Assembly: GCA_947628135.1 (NCBI GenBank)
Contig: CANQYT010000009.1
Coordinates: 1-64,000, forward strand
Length of the DNA: 64,000 nt
From: an uncultured Clostridia bacterium
GTDB lineage: Bacteria > Bacillota > Clostridia > Christensenellales > CAG-314
Reading direction: 5' to 3'
How positions within the stretch are numbered: position 1 is the first letter of the stretch; each line of letters starts with the position of its first letter. Below the pieces are notes generated by a model, which was not told where the DNA came from, did no database searches, and saw only the letters and a list, made by a program, of their open reading frames with translations. Below, piece by piece: positions 1 through 9,238 of the stretch. Both the position numbers and the translations under genes were made by a program.

Positions 1-2
1 AG

Positions 3-908
3 TGCGCGCGGCTGCTTTTCGGCAAGGCGCTCAACATCAAGGACAAGGAGAAGGTGCTCTTCTCCGAAAACAAAAATTTGCTGTCCGAGGTGTGCAGTCT
101 GCCTCTCAAACTGCGTTGCGGCGGTATCTGCGTCGACAAATACGAAAGCGCCGTTCCTCTCCGCCGCGAGAAGGAGCAAAGCCGCGTATTCGCCGCGCTT
201 CGCAATGCCGACCTCCGTCAAAACGACAGTTACCGTCCGATATGCCTTGTATCGCGCAGCGACTACGTTCTGGACGCATATGCCGATCTGCTGTGCGGAC
301 TCAATTCGGAAGACGCCAAGTCGGAGCGCATAGATATAGCCGACCTCAAACAGTTCGATTTCGAACCCACAAGCAACAACGTGTTTGTGCGCAGTGCCAG
401 CGACGGCAAAAACAACGTTTACGTGCTTGTGCTGCTCGGGCAGACGGAGGACTACGCGATAGACGCGGTTAAGAACTTCCTCGACACGGTAAAGCGTCGC
501 CGCTTCCACCTCGCCAATCCTCTTGTAACGCTGAATCTCGACCCCATATTGCCTATTTGTATCTGCGACGAAGCAAACGCGGACAAAATAAAGGACGTTG
601 TGGACGTGGTGAAGCTGGCAAACGCCACCTCGCACGAAAAGCGCAATCTTGTCGCGCGTATGGTAAGCGACAAATCTATGTACTACCTGCACCGCACGGT
701 GGAGGCGGAAGACAAGGCTCTCGACGAACTTTGTGCGCACAGCCGCGACGAGGTGGAATACGTGTTGGACAGGGTGTTCGGCGACAACCGTTTTTCCGAC
801 GGTTTCGACTGCGTAACGGCGGAGATCGTCCGCAACTATCTCAGCCTGTCCGAAAACAAGTCGGACAGACCCTACGGATTCGGAGGTTATCACAATGAAA
901 TACACTGA
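3..908 (+). CDS. C-terminal part of a probable AAA-type ATPase (5' end outside window)
   Basis: The frame is open from base 3, so the gene begins upstream; the GTG at 54 in the ORF track is probably internal. About 301 residues are visible. The stretch VVDVVKLANATSHEKRNLVARM and the helical region after it resemble the lid part of an AAA+ ATPase, but no Walker motifs lie inside the window, so this is a weak family guess. It overlaps the next gene by 14 bases, which suggests translational coupling with the VirD4-like ATPase. Its role is probably tied to that coupling protein. The upstream flank would decide the family. Confidence 0.6.
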   Translation, partial: CARLLFGKALNIKDKEKVLFSENKNLLSEVCSLPLKLRCGGICVDKYESAVPLRREKEQSRVFAALRNADLRQNDSYRPICLVSRSDYVLDAYADLLCGLNSEDAKSERIDIADLKQFDFEPTSNNVFVRSASDGKNNVYVLVLLGQTEDYAIDAVKNFLDTVKRRRFHLANPLVTLNLDPILPICICDEANADKIKDVVDVVKLANATSHEKRNLVARMVSDKSMYYLHRTVEAEDKALDELCAHSRDEVEYVLDRVFGDNRFSDGFDCVTAEIVRNYLSLSENKSDRPYGFGGYHNEIH

Positions 909-2592
909 TACTGTTTTACACGGGTACGAGAATACCCGACTGATACGATACGACGAAGTGGCGGAGCAGTTCCCCTGCACTTACGCATACGACGACCTGC
1001 CCGCCCTGTCTTTGTCGGGCGTGCTCAAAGCCAACCGTTACGTCAACGGCAAACTTATGCAAACGTACACGCCCGCGGAAAACCACGTCGGAGTGATAGC
1101 GGCTACGCGTCTCGGCAAAACGACGAGTTTCGTCATTCCGCAGATACTGTCCTTTGCCCGTCAAAAGGTAAAGCGCAGTATGGTAATATCCGACCCCAAG
1201 GGGGAACTGTACCGCAACGTCAGCGGCACTCTGCGCAAGGAGGGCTACAAAGTGCGGCTGTTCAACTTCCGCGATTATATGCACTCGGAATGTTGGAATC
1301 CGCTCACGCCCATTTTCCGTCACTACCAACAGGCAATGAATCTGGAAAACGAAGTGGATGTGGTGGAATTGCCCAACGGCGAACTGCGCAACAGTTTCCG
1401 CGGAGTGGTGTACGACAGCCAAGCCAAGTTGGACCACGATCTGGCGCAGTTGAAAAAGATAGAGTTGGAGGACGTGGGCAACGAAATAGACAATCTCGCC
1501 TTGCAGACCATCGGCACGGAAAAAACCAACGACCCCTATTGGGAGGACTCCGCAAGGGATCTGCTGCGCGCGGGAATGTGGGCGATGTTGGAGGACTCTC
1601 AGCCGAGCGGCGACGCAAACGCCATCACCGAGGATACCTACTCTTTCCGCACCCTGCTCACCATTATGGATTCGATGCAGGACAATACAAGTTCCACTTA
1701 CAACGACGGCGGCTATTTCAGTTCGCGCGCGGACAAAAATTCCCGCGCTTACGCCCTCGCAAAAAACTGTATTCTGGAAAACGCCTCCAATACGCGCAAA
1801 TGCGTCGTAAGCACCTTCAACAGCAAAATGTCCGTATTCAAAAGCAGCGAAGTGCGGCTGATAACAAGTTGCAACAGCTTCGACCTGTCCGAACTTGCGG
1901 GCGACGAGCCCATCGCGATATTCATTTCCTACCGCGACGAACTCAAAGCGCACTATCAGGTAATATCCCTGCTCATACAAAGCGCGTACAACTATCTGAT
2001 AAAGTACGCCAACAGCAGAAGCAGCGGAATGTTGAAAGTACCGTTCTACTTCATTTTGGACGAGTTCGGCAACTTCCCCGCCATCACCGACTTCGACACG
2101 GTAATATCGGCGTGCGCGGGGCGCAACATCTTTTTCGTGTTGATATTGCAAAGTTACGCGCAACTCAACAACGTGTACGGCAAGGACGTGTCGGAGATAA
2201 TCCGCGACAACCTCAACGTTCACGTGTTCATAGGCAGCAACAATCCCCTCACCTTGCAGGAATTCAGTCGGGAGTGCGGCGAATTTGCCCGCATTGCGCC
2301 CGTAAGCGCGCTCAACGGCAGCAAAGACGAAATAGAAAACTTTCAGGTGGAAACGATACCGCTTATGCCCAAAAGCAGGCTGGCAAACCTCGAAGAGGGC
2401 GAGTGCATAGTCACGGAGGCGAACAGCGGCTACGTAATGCTCTCCAAGTTGGAGCGTTACTACAAATGCAAGGAGTTCAGCAACCTGCCCAAAGCGTACG
2501 AATCGGAGTACAATTGTTCCTGCAATCCTCTCGAAGACCGCTTTGCGTATGTGTATGTGCCCAAGCGCAAACACGTAACGTTTGATTTTTAA
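895..2592 (+). CDS. VirD4/TraG-type DNA-transfer coupling ATPase
   Basis: A 565-residue protein of the type IV secretion coupling family, part of the FtsK/HerA motor superfamily. A P-loop-like motif (AATRLGKTTSF) lies near residue 70, followed by VISDPKGELY near residue 100, the family's DPKGE hallmark. The Walker B-like FILDEFGNFPAI lies near residue 385. Canonical coupling proteins carry N-terminal membrane helices; none is evident here, so this may be a soluble form. It overlaps the upstream ATPase-like gene and is followed after 3 bases by a protein with two FtsK-gamma-like domains. No relaxase or mating-pair genes are visible. Confidence 0.85.
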   Translation: MKYTDTVLHGYENTRLIRYDEVAEQFPCTYAYDDLPALSLSGVLKANRYVNGKLMQTYTPAENHVGVIAATRLGKTTSFVIPQILSFARQKVKRSMVISDPKGELYRNVSGTLRKEGYKVRLFNFRDYMHSECWNPLTPIFRHYQQAMNLENEVDVVELPNGELRNSFRGVVYDSQAKLDHDLAQLKKIELEDVGNEIDNLALQTIGTEKTNDPYWEDSARDLLRAGMWAMLEDSQPSGDANAITEDTYSFRTLLTIMDSMQDNTSSTYNDGGYFSSRADKNSRAYALAKNCILENASNTRKCVVSTFNSKMSVFKSSEVRLITSCNSFDLSELAGDEPIAIFISYRDELKAHYQVISLLIQSAYNYLIKYANSRSSGMLKVPFYFILDEFGNFPAITDFDTVISACAGRNIFFVLILQSYAQLNNVYGKDVSEIIRDNLNVHVFIGSNNPLTLQEFSRECGEFARIAPVSALNGSKDEIENFQVETIPLMPKSRLANLEEGECIVTEANSGYVMLSKLERYYKCKEFSNLPKAYESEYNCSCNPLEDRFAYVYVPKRKHVTFDF

Positions 2593-2595
2593 GTT

Positions 2596-3405
2596 ATGGA
2601 CAAAAAGAAATTCGAAGAATATCTTGCCAAACGCGGCAAAGCAAGCGTGGCGGAAGTGCAGCGCGAACTTTCTCTGCCCTATTCGGAAGCGCGCGCTCTC
2701 TTTTCCGCATTGGAAAAGGACGGGCGCGTCTCTCTGGACGGCGTAACGTTCGTCTGGATCGCGCCCGATAAGCCCCAAGGCGGGCAGGAATACGACATTG
2801 ACGAACTGCGCCGCGAACTGCGCGAACTCGTCAACGGCAAAACGGACGACGGCACGCCATTGCTGTACGTAAAGGCGTTGGAGTACGCTTTGCAGCAGGA
2901 GGCGGCGAGTATCGAGCAATTCAAAAAACGCTTTCCGATAGCGGACAGCACCGCGCGGCTGATATTGGATTGGTGCGTAAAAAACGGCTACGTTGCAAAC
3001 GGCGTTCCCGTCATAACCCGCAAAAAATTCGACGCCACTTTCGGCAGGTACATCTCTCCCCGTCCGCCCAACGTCAAGCAGAAAAAGGATATCCCAAAGA
3101 AAAAATTCCTCCAAAATCTTTCTCAGCAGGAACTTGACAAACTCGCCCTGTACGGTTTCTCCGAAGAAAAACTGTCCGAGGTGTACGACAGTCTCACGCG
3201 TGTGGACGACGTACTTCGCATTGCGATAAAGTACAATCCGCTGTTGAACAAAGAAAAACTGCAAAGCGGTCTGGACGGACTGTACAGCGTCGCTTCGAAA
3301 GCCGACCTCACTTTGTTTACGGCGTTTTACGGCGCGCTTCTGAAAGTACGGCATATGACGGACGAAATTTTCATCAAATTCCGCGACAACATTCTGAAAG
3401 GCTGA
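2596..3405 (+). CDS. Protein with two FtsK-gamma-like winged-helix domains
   Basis: 269 residues, starting three bases after the VirD4-like gene. Residues 1-50 (KASVAEVQRELSLPYSEAR) match the pattern of the FtsK/SpoIIIE gamma domain, a winged helix that reads oriented chromosomal octamers: a short helix, Q-R, then a Y-x-x-A-R recognition helix. A second copy spans about 95-150 (AASIEQFKKRFPIADSTARL). The C-terminal 100 residues are helical with no known motif. Two gamma-like modules in a separate protein beside an FtsK-superfamily motor suggest a DNA-loading or orientation partner acting in trans; that is inference. Confidence 0.7.
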   Translation: MDKKKFEEYLAKRGKASVAEVQRELSLPYSEARALFSALEKDGRVSLDGVTFVWIAPDKPQGGQEYDIDELRRELRELVNGKTDDGTPLLYVKALEYALQQEAASIEQFKKRFPIADSTARLILDWCVKNGYVANGVPVITRKKFDATFGRYISPRPPNVKQKKDIPKKKFLQNLSQQELDKLALYGFSEEKLSEVYDSLTRVDDVLRIAIKYNPLLNKEKLQSGLDGLYSVASKADLTLFTAFYGALLKVRHMTDEIFIKFRDNILKG

Positions 3406-3762
3406 CAAGCCGTACGGAAATTGCGTAAAATTCGCGGCACATTGTACCCAATGCGGCAAGTCGCTCGGCGCGGCTTAGCCGCATTTCGGCATTTCTGCGC
3501 GCTGAGGAGGACTTTTTGCGGCGGCGTATGCGTGCGGAAACCGCCATTTTCTTTGACAAAGCGGCGGTGGGTTTTCGTCAAAATTCTATCGTTACGTACG
3601 TTTTTTCGAACTTTTGTTACAAAAAAGTTATTTTATGGGGTTTGCGCGAATAAAATAGTGAAAAAAGATGCGTTTTCGACAAAAAAAAAGTTAATTTTTA
3701 TTGACTGATGTGTTACAATATAGTCACGCAAGCAAGTTGTCGAACGCTTCGGGGAGAAAAAT
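3406..3762. other. Intergenic region between the ATPase cluster and the deacetylase
   Basis: No convincing gene. The 95-codon ORF at 3421-3708 has no ribosome site and low-complexity composition. A GC-rich hairpin near 3540-3568 followed by T residues may end the upstream operon. The last 100 bases are AT-rich and contain a possible -10 box (TACAAT, 3714-3719) for the next gene. Confidence 0.6.
3538..3574 (+). terminator. Possible intrinsic terminator of the ATPase operon
   Basis: ACCGCC and GGCGGT arms are separated by about 17 bases and followed by GGGTTTT. The U tract is short, so this is weak. Confidence 0.35.
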
Positions 3763-4512
3763 GTGAAGCAAACGGTAATTGCTGTATCCGTCACACTGGT
3801 TTGCGTTTTGTTTATCTGCGGTATGGGCGGTTACGCGCAGGTGTACGCCGACGCGCGGGAAGTTCCCATCTACTGCGTGGACAGGACGGACAACGTTGTG
3901 TCCATCAGTTTCGACGCGGCGTGGGGCGCGGACAAGACTCGTCGCATAATGGACGTATGCGACGAATACGGAGTCAAAGCCACGTTCTTTCTGGTGGGTT
4001 TCTGGGTGGACAAGTATCCGGATATCACCGCGGAAATATCCGCCCGCGGTTTCGAGATAGGCACGCACAGCGCAACGCACCCCCGTATGAGCGAACTCAC
4101 CGCGGAGCAGTGCCGCAACGAATTGCTTGTCAGTTCGAGAAAAATTTTCGACATCACAGGCAAACCCGTCGAACTGTTCCGACCCCCATTCGGAGATTAC
4201 GACAACGAATTGCTGGATACAGCCAAGGGCTTGGGTCTGTATTCGGTGCAGTGGAGCGTGGACAGTCTGGATTGGAAAGGCTTGTCCGCCGTCGAGATAG
4301 CGCAACGCGTTCAGCGCGCCCAAAGCGGCGACATAATTCTTTGTCACAACAACAGCGACCACATAGTGGAAGCGTTGCCGCTCATATTCGAAGCGCTGCG
4401 CCTCAAAGGGCTCAATTTTCTGCCCATCGGTCAACTCATTTACCGCGACGGCTATCGCATAGACAACAGCGGCAAACAGTACGCGGACAGATCCGCGTCT
4501 GTGATAGTGTAA
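3763..4512 (+). CDS. pdaB: Polysaccharide deacetylase, sporulation PdaB type
   Basis: 249 residues with an N-terminal signal or anchor helix (about residues 4-25). The NodB-type fold is clear: motif 1 SFDAAWG, motif 2 HSATHPRM giving the metal-binding histidines, motif 3 FRPPFGDYD, then VDSLDW and a late ILCHNN. The SFDAAWG variant and the length match PdaB-like cortex deacetylases of spore formers, which act on peptidoglycan outside the membrane. The start is GTG at 3763 behind a GGGGAG site; the ATG two bases upstream runs straight into a stop. The family is secure and the sporulation role is inferred. Confidence 0.85.
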   Translation: MKQTVIAVSVTLVCVLFICGMGGYAQVYADAREVPIYCVDRTDNVVSISFDAAWGADKTRRIMDVCDEYGVKATFFLVGFWVDKYPDITAEISARGFEIGTHSATHPRMSELTAEQCRNELLVSSRKIFDITGKPVELFRPPFGDYDNELLDTAKGLGLYSVQWSVDSLDWKGLSAVEIAQRVQRAQSGDIILCHNNSDHIVEALPLIFEALRLKGLNFLPIGQLIYRDGYRIDNSGKQYADRSASVIV

Positions 4513-4546
4513 CTATCGGATAAAAATTACAAGAGAGGGTGAAATT

Positions 4547-5191
4547 ATGAACACACCATTACAAAACAACGTTGTATCTCTTTCCGGCAAAGTTCTGGGC
4601 GAACCTGTGTTTTCGCACGAGGTATACGGCGAAAAGTTTTACGAGGTAACTCTCGCCGTCAAACGGCTTTCGGAGTCGGAAGATTTTCTTCCCATTTCGG
4701 TGTCGGAGCATCTGCTTTCGGACAAATTCCACGACGGCGCGCTTGTTTCCGTTTCGGGACAGTTCCGCAGTTACAACAAGACCGTCGAGGACAAAAGCAA
4801 ACTTATGCTCACCGTTTTCGTAAGAGACGTGGGCGAGTTCAACGATTCGGTAAATCCCAACACGTTGGAACTGACAGGTTACGTATGCAAACCGCCCATC
4901 TACCGCACAACGCCCTTTAACCGCGAGATATGCGACGTACTGCTCGCCGTCAACAGGCAGTACAACAAAAGCGACTACATACCCTGCATAGTGTGGGGGC
5001 GCAACGCGCGCTTTGCGGGCGGACTTCCCGTCGGCGAACACGTCAACGTGCAAGGACGCGTTCAGTCGCGCAACTATCAGAAGAAACTTCCCGACGACAC
5101 CGTCGTCACGCGCACAGCGTACGAAGTGTCCGTCAGCAAGATAACGGTAGTGGGGGACGACGCGGTTACTCCCACGACCAATCTCGCCTGA
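4547..5191 (+). CDS. Single-stranded DNA-binding-like protein with two OB folds
   Basis: 214 residues showing two consecutive OB-fold-like halves: VVSLSGKVLGEPVFSHEVYG at the start and TLELTGYVCKPPIYRTT near residue 105, each followed by a strand ending in a V-x-V-x-G-R/Q-F pattern (LVSVSGQFRS, HVNVQGRVQS). Double-OB single-stranded DNA-binding proteins of this size are known in Clostridia beside ordinary SSB. It lacks the acidic C-terminal tail that SSB uses to recruit partners. A good ribosome site (GAGAGGGTG) precedes the ATG, and a strong terminator follows. Confidence 0.75.
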   Translation: MNTPLQNNVVSLSGKVLGEPVFSHEVYGEKFYEVTLAVKRLSESEDFLPISVSEHLLSDKFHDGALVSVSGQFRSYNKTVEDKSKLMLTVFVRDVGEFNDSVNPNTLELTGYVCKPPIYRTTPFNREICDVLLAVNRQYNKSDYIPCIVWGRNARFAGGLPVGEHVNVQGRVQSRNYQKKLPDDTVVTRTAYEVSVSKITVVGDDAVTPTTNLA

Positions 5192-5212
5192 ATGTTTTCC
5201 GCAAACAAAATC

Positions 5213-5244
5213 AAGTCCCCCGCATACTGCGGAGGACTTTTTTT
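5213..5244 (+). terminator. Intrinsic terminator after the SSB-like gene
   Basis: AAGTCC and GGACTT arms extended by inner CCGC/GCGG pairing and followed by a run of seven T. It closes the deacetylase/SSB-like unit. Confidence 0.85.
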
Positions 5245-5289
5245 GTTCCGTAATAGTTGTTTTGGCACAAACGATTAGTAAAGAGCCCC

Positions 5290-5850
5290 CTCCAAGTTTC
5301 CACCAAACACCGCAAAGTTCGGGCGTGTACCGAATCTTTGAATTTTTTTTAATGTTAATCTTGTATATCCGAAACAGATTTTCTCAACGGTTAGATATAA
5401 TTTTCCCCGCGAATAGGGGTGGGCGGTCGGGGACATTGTAACACCGAGAGTGATGGTATTCCAACGCAAAATAATCTGCAACAAGTGTGCCGCACCTAAC
5501 AAGGTGCGGCACACGAAGCGAAGCCTTCTTCACCGAATACCCGCTAAGACGTTTGAGCGGTAATTTCCTATCTAACTCCGCAATCACGGACCTGCGCCGA
5601 GATTGCGGTCCTCCCCGGGGATGCCGGGGGTAGGGGAGACCCCGGCAAAAGGTTTATCCGACCGCGCAGGTTTCCTGCGCAACTCCCAAGTCCGATTGCG
5701 GCGGCGCGTAAGCGCACAGGATAATGTTACTTTCTATATAAAATGAAACCGACTTCGGACGAGGAAGTCGGTTTCGTAAATGTTGCCTATTAACCGTCGA
5801 TTGCGCCAGCGTTACGAAGTAGCCAGCAATCGACCGCCGCACGTGTGGTC
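5290..5850 (-). repeat. Dispersed repeat family, copy A
   Basis: This gene-free stretch is related to segments near 35.0-35.6, 48.0-48.25 and 55.6-55.9 kb. Shared blocks are GGGGACATTGTAACACCGAG, the sequence CAAAATAATCTGCAACAAG, a GTGCCGCAC/GTGCGGCAC hairpin, CAGGATAATGTTACT, and a hairpin CCGACTTC/GAAGTCGG that looks like a terminator. No transposase is encoded, so a non-autonomous element or a structural intergenic repeat is likely. ORFs in it are frame artefacts. Confidence 0.8.
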
Positions 5851-5855
5851 GGGTA

Positions 5856-7712
5856 CTATTCTTCTTCGTTTGTTTCCGCTCTGCGCCTTTTTTTACCGCG
5901 CTGTACAAACACAATCGTAAGTACGACGGCAAGCGCAATTGCAACGGCAGTCACCGAAATTCCGAACACGGCGTTGGTGGTAAGCGCCTGCGGGGCGATG
6001 AGATTTTCCGTTTGTACGTAACCTGCGGCGTTTGTGCCGTCACCGAGATCCACGTACACAAGGGACGTTCCGTTGTCGTAACTTTCCACCAGCGTTACGC
6101 GCTGCCCCGCGTGCATAGCGACGGCGTTTCCGTTGCTGTCCACGGCTTTGTGTTCGTCCGTCATCGTTTCCGGCACGCAGTTGTCGTATATCGTCACCGT
6201 GCCGAACAGCGACGTATTGATTTTTCTCTGTCCTACAACTTTGCTTTCTCCCGCGGGTTGAATGTAGAAATTGCCGATGTTTTTCGCCTCCACGAAGCCG
6301 AGTTTGTCCCCGTCGTAACGAATGTAGTACCACACGGTGTCCCCTTCGGTAAAGCGTTGCAGCACAGTAACGTTTTGGCGTGTGCTTGCCGTCTGTTCGA
6401 AAGCGATCTCGGGGAAACTCTTTCGGGGCAGCTGACGTATCCACACCGTGCCGAGGGAAACGAACTTTGCGTTGTAAGTGAGGTTTCCTTCGCCGACGGC
6501 GGTGTTCACAACGCGCAGTTTGCCGTCGTTTTCGGGGGAAGTCGCTCCGTCGCTCTTTTTCACCCAGCCGAATTTGTCCCCTACAAGCACGTAGTAGAAG
6601 TCGGAACTTTCATCTCCGTCGTAGCCGAGTACGATGTACTCCGTTGCGTCGTCTATCAATTCGGCAATGCTGCCTTCGCCGTTGGTCTTGAACACGATGT
6701 TGGAGGGGTAACCTACGCACCGCACAAGGGTAAAGGAGTCGAGTTCGTCCACAGACGGCACTTCAACGGGCAGCGTTTCCGTCCCGATGACCGCTTCCGA
6801 CTGAAATTTATCGTTGTTCTTTTTGAAAATTTCCACTTTGTGCTGATCGTTAAGCACGTAAATTTTGTCCCCGTCGGCAACCGCGTCGGAGATAGTTCCT
6901 CTCTCGCTCACGTTGTAGTCCGCGGGCGCGATGAGGTCGTTTACCGTGCTGTTGCTTTCCGCTATTTCCACAAAGCGTATGCCGTCGTCGGAGAAAATTC
7001 CCACTTTCTGCCCGTAAGCGAACAGTCCTTTGGGCGCGGGCTGTATGGATGCGAGCAGGTTTGCGTTTTTGTTGAGGGGGTCGGTAGTGGTGCTGGCAGG
7101 ACGGGTAACTTGACCGTCAATGCGCTGACAAACGACGTTTCCGTCGGAGTTGAACAGGCAGTAAACGTACTGTCCGATAGACGTCATACCCTTTATGTCG
7201 CTTTGCGAACCGAATCCCACCTGACCGAAGTAGTCCGTTTCACTCGGGTCGGTCTTGCGCGGGTCTTTCACAAAGAACTGTTCCTTGGTGGCGTAGTATT
7301 CGCCATTGTCGTTGTCGGTATTTATCACGCCGCTCACAAAGTCCACGGCGTTTTGCACGTTGAATGTTTTTTGCTCGGTCAGCGTCTCGCCCGTAGCGTA
7401 TTCCACGACCCTGTCGGTAAATATCGCGTACAATCCGTCCTCTTTGACGGAAAGATTGGTGATGTTGCCCGTAACGTCGATGGTGTAGCGGTAAGCGGGC
7501 GCGTCTGCGGACGTATCGAAACAGAGTATCACGCTCGAACCGTTTTCGATGTTGTCTGCAACGTACAGTTTTCCGTCCGCCGCGGCAATTGCGGTGGGGT
7601 TTAGGAAGTAAATAACGTGGCTTGTCGAACCCGTCGTCGCGGCAAACGCGGCAGGCGCAAAGGTGCACGCCAACATCAGCAGACAGACGACAATTCCAAA
7701 CAATTTTTTCAT
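5856..7712 (-). CDS. Secreted, C-terminally anchored protein with SH3b-like repeats
   Basis: 618 residues. There is a clear signal peptide (KKLFGIVVCLLMLACTFAPAAFA) and a C-terminal membrane helix followed by RGKKRRR, so the bulk faces outside and is anchored to the membrane. The central part (residues 30-330) has propeller-like strands such as IAAADGKLYVADN, and the second half carries SH3b-like units (VWYYIRYDGDKLGFVE). The smaller protein at 9239-9970 shares this architecture. It is transcribed toward repeat copy A. The function is unknown; the SH3b-like parts suggest cell-wall contact, which is inferred. Confidence 0.75.
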   Translation of the reverse strand: MKKLFGIVVCLLMLACTFAPAAFAATTGSTSHVIYFLNPTAIAAADGKLYVADNIENGSSVILCFDTSADAPAYRYTIDVTGNITNLSVKEDGLYAIFTDRVVEYATGETLTEQKTFNVQNAVDFVSGVINTDNDNGEYYATKEQFFVKDPRKTDPSETDYFGQVGFGSQSDIKGMTSIGQYVYCLFNSDGNVVCQRIDGQVTRPASTTTDPLNKNANLLASIQPAPKGLFAYGQKVGIFSDDGIRFVEIAESNSTVNDLIAPADYNVSERGTISDAVADGDKIYVLNDQHKVEIFKKNNDKFQSEAVIGTETLPVEVPSVDELDSFTLVRCVGYPSNIVFKTNGEGSIAELIDDATEYIVLGYDGDESSDFYYVLVGDKFGWVKKSDGATSPENDGKLRVVNTAVGEGNLTYNAKFVSLGTVWIRQLPRKSFPEIAFEQTASTRQNVTVLQRFTEGDTVWYYIRYDGDKLGFVEAKNIGNFYIQPAGESKVVGQRKINTSLFGTVTIYDNCVPETMTDEHKAVDSNGNAVAMHAGQRVTLVESYDNGTSLVYVDLGDGTNAAGYVQTENLIAPQALTTNAVFGISVTAVAIALAVVLTIVFVQRGKKRRRAETNEEE

Positions 7713-8800
7713 CGCGTACCTCTCGGCGGGCGGAGAGCGTTCAAGCCGTCCGACCGCATATTATCTTATTTTACAGTATATCAAAAGAATAAACTTTTTT
7801 CAACAATTTACATCAAATTACGGCAAAAATTACCCTGCCTCGTTTTTGCCGCGCCCAAAGTCTTTCTGCGTAACCTCTCGAAGCCTTTTCAAATCGCGTA
7901 AAACTATTACTAACCGCGTAAGCGTTTTCGCATAATCGCCAAAGCCTTTACGTAATATAGTGCGATGTGTTTCCGCATAATAGTACGAAATGTTCCTGCG
8001 TAATCGCGCACAAAACCTTTTCGAACTAAGTAAATAGACCCCGAACCGCGTAAAGCCTCTCCGCGTAATCGTGCAAAGGATTTTCGTATAACAGAGTAAA
8101 GCGATTCCCTACCCGAGTAAATTTTCGCATAGCCGAGTAAAGTGTTTCCTGACCGAATAAAGTGCATTGCGTAATCGCCCAAAACCTTTCCGCGTAATAG
8201 TTGAAATGTTTCCGCATAACCGTGCAATGTGTTTCCGCGCAATCGCGCCCAAAGCATTTCCGAATGGAGTAAAACTATTCCTAACCGCGTAAGCGTTTTC
8301 GTGTAATAGTGCAAATGCATTCGCATAACCGCGCAAAGCATTTTTTCATAATCGCACGTAATGTTTCCGCATACCACCCTAAACCTTTCCGAACTAAGTA
8401 AATAGACCCCGAACCGAGTAAAACGTTTACGCATAATCGCCAAACCCTTTACGCATAATCGTACAATGTGATTTCGCGCAATAGTGCTCAAAGCATTTCC
8501 GAACGGAGTAAAACTATTCCTAACCGCATAAAGCGTTTTCGTGTAATAGTGCAAGTGTATTCGCATAACCGCCCAAAGCCTTTTCGTGTAATAGTGCAAA
8601 TGTATTCGCATAACCGCGTAAAGTATTTTCACTTAAATAATTATATACTTTCTATCTCGCAAAAAATTAAGCGAAATCAAAAAATAATCTCACAAAAAAT
8701 AAAAGAAAATTTCCGAAAAACTGACAAACCGTTGTCATATTTGGTGTGTTATGATACAAGCGAATTAGAACAAACGTTCGAAAAATGAAGGTCGAAACAG
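7713..8800. other. Intergenic region dominated by a short tandem repeat array
   Basis: An AT-rich stretch (7750-7850) with a likely -10 box (TATACT on the minus strand) for the secreted protein, then the array described separately, then an AT-rich leader (8640-8800) with a possible promoter for the sigma-like gene. The ORFs listed here on both strands arise from the repeat periodicity. Confidence 0.6.
7880..8640. repeat. Degenerate tandem array of about 22-24 bp units
   Basis: About thirty imperfect units built on TTTTCGCATAACCGCGTAAA and the variant TTTCGTGTAATAGTGCAAAT follow one another without unique spacers. Longer segments recur: CGAACTAAGTAAATAGACCC at about 8025 and 8391, and AAACTATTCCTAACCGC at about 7900, 8271 and 8511. 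This shows block duplication at roughly 370 and 240 bases on top of the short period. The sequence is not a CRISPR and contains no credible gene. Confidence 0.85.
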
Positions 8801-9238
8801 ATGAATTACGAATTGACAATGCTCAAAAACGCTCTGCGTATGCGAAAGGCGGCGCGGCGTTTGTCGCGGGAAATGCAGACTGCGGCGCTTACTTCCTACG
8901 ACACTACCGATTGGCGCGGAGGAACTTTGGCGCAGATGCAGGCAATGGCGGAACTGTCCGAAAGGGTAAACGTTCTCAACGCTTTTTTCCAAGCGGTGCG
9001 GGAGGGTCTGCTGCGCTTGACGGCGGCTCATCGCACTTTGCTTGTGGAGGTTTACGTAAAACGCTGCGACAGGGCGCGCCTTGCCGAAAGGTACAAAGTG
9101 TCCCTTTCCACCGTCTACCGCAAACTTGCCGTTGCGCGCGGCTGTTTTCGCAGGGCATTGGAAAGTTTGGGCTGTACCGAGCAGTGGTTCAACGAATCTT
9201 TTTGCGGATACGATTGGATAGTCAACAAACGGCAGTGA
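8801..9238 (+). CDS. Sigma-region-4-like / ArpU-type DNA-binding protein
   Basis: 145 residues, mostly helical. Residues 75-125 contain RTLLVEVYVKRCDRARLAERYKVSLSTVYRKLAVA: a helix-turn-helix of the sigma region 4 type, with a -L-A-x-x-x-x-V-S-x-S-T-V-Y- core. Small proteins of this kind often act as late-gene activators next to packaging genes in phages of Gram-positive hosts. It lies just upstream of the terminase, separated only by an opposite-strand cellular gene, so it may control the head genes. That role is inferred. Confidence 0.65.
   Translation: MNYELTMLKNALRMRKAARRLSREMQTAALTSYDTTDWRGGTLAQMQAMAELSERVNVLNAFFQAVREGLLRLTAAHRTLLVEVYVKRCDRARLAERYKVSLSTVYRKLAVARGCFRRALESLGCTEQWFNESFCGYDWIVNKRQ

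Noticed and set aside
916-3459. 847-codon minus-strand ORF opposite the VirD4-like gene
   Set aside because: It mirrors the codon structure of two convincing plus-strand genes, has no recognisable domain and no ribosome site. Long antisense ORFs are common in this composition.
3421-3708. 95-codon ORF before the deacetylase
   Set aside because: No ribosome site, composition shifts midway and it overlaps a probable terminator.
7910-8632. 240-codon minus-strand ORF with repeated YAVMRIHLHYYTK
   Set aside because: It arises from a tandem repeat whose period is near a multiple of three; overlapping frames are also open and there is no start signal.
7880-8640. CRISPR array
   Set aside because: The units are contiguous and degenerate with no unique spacers, and no cas genes are present.
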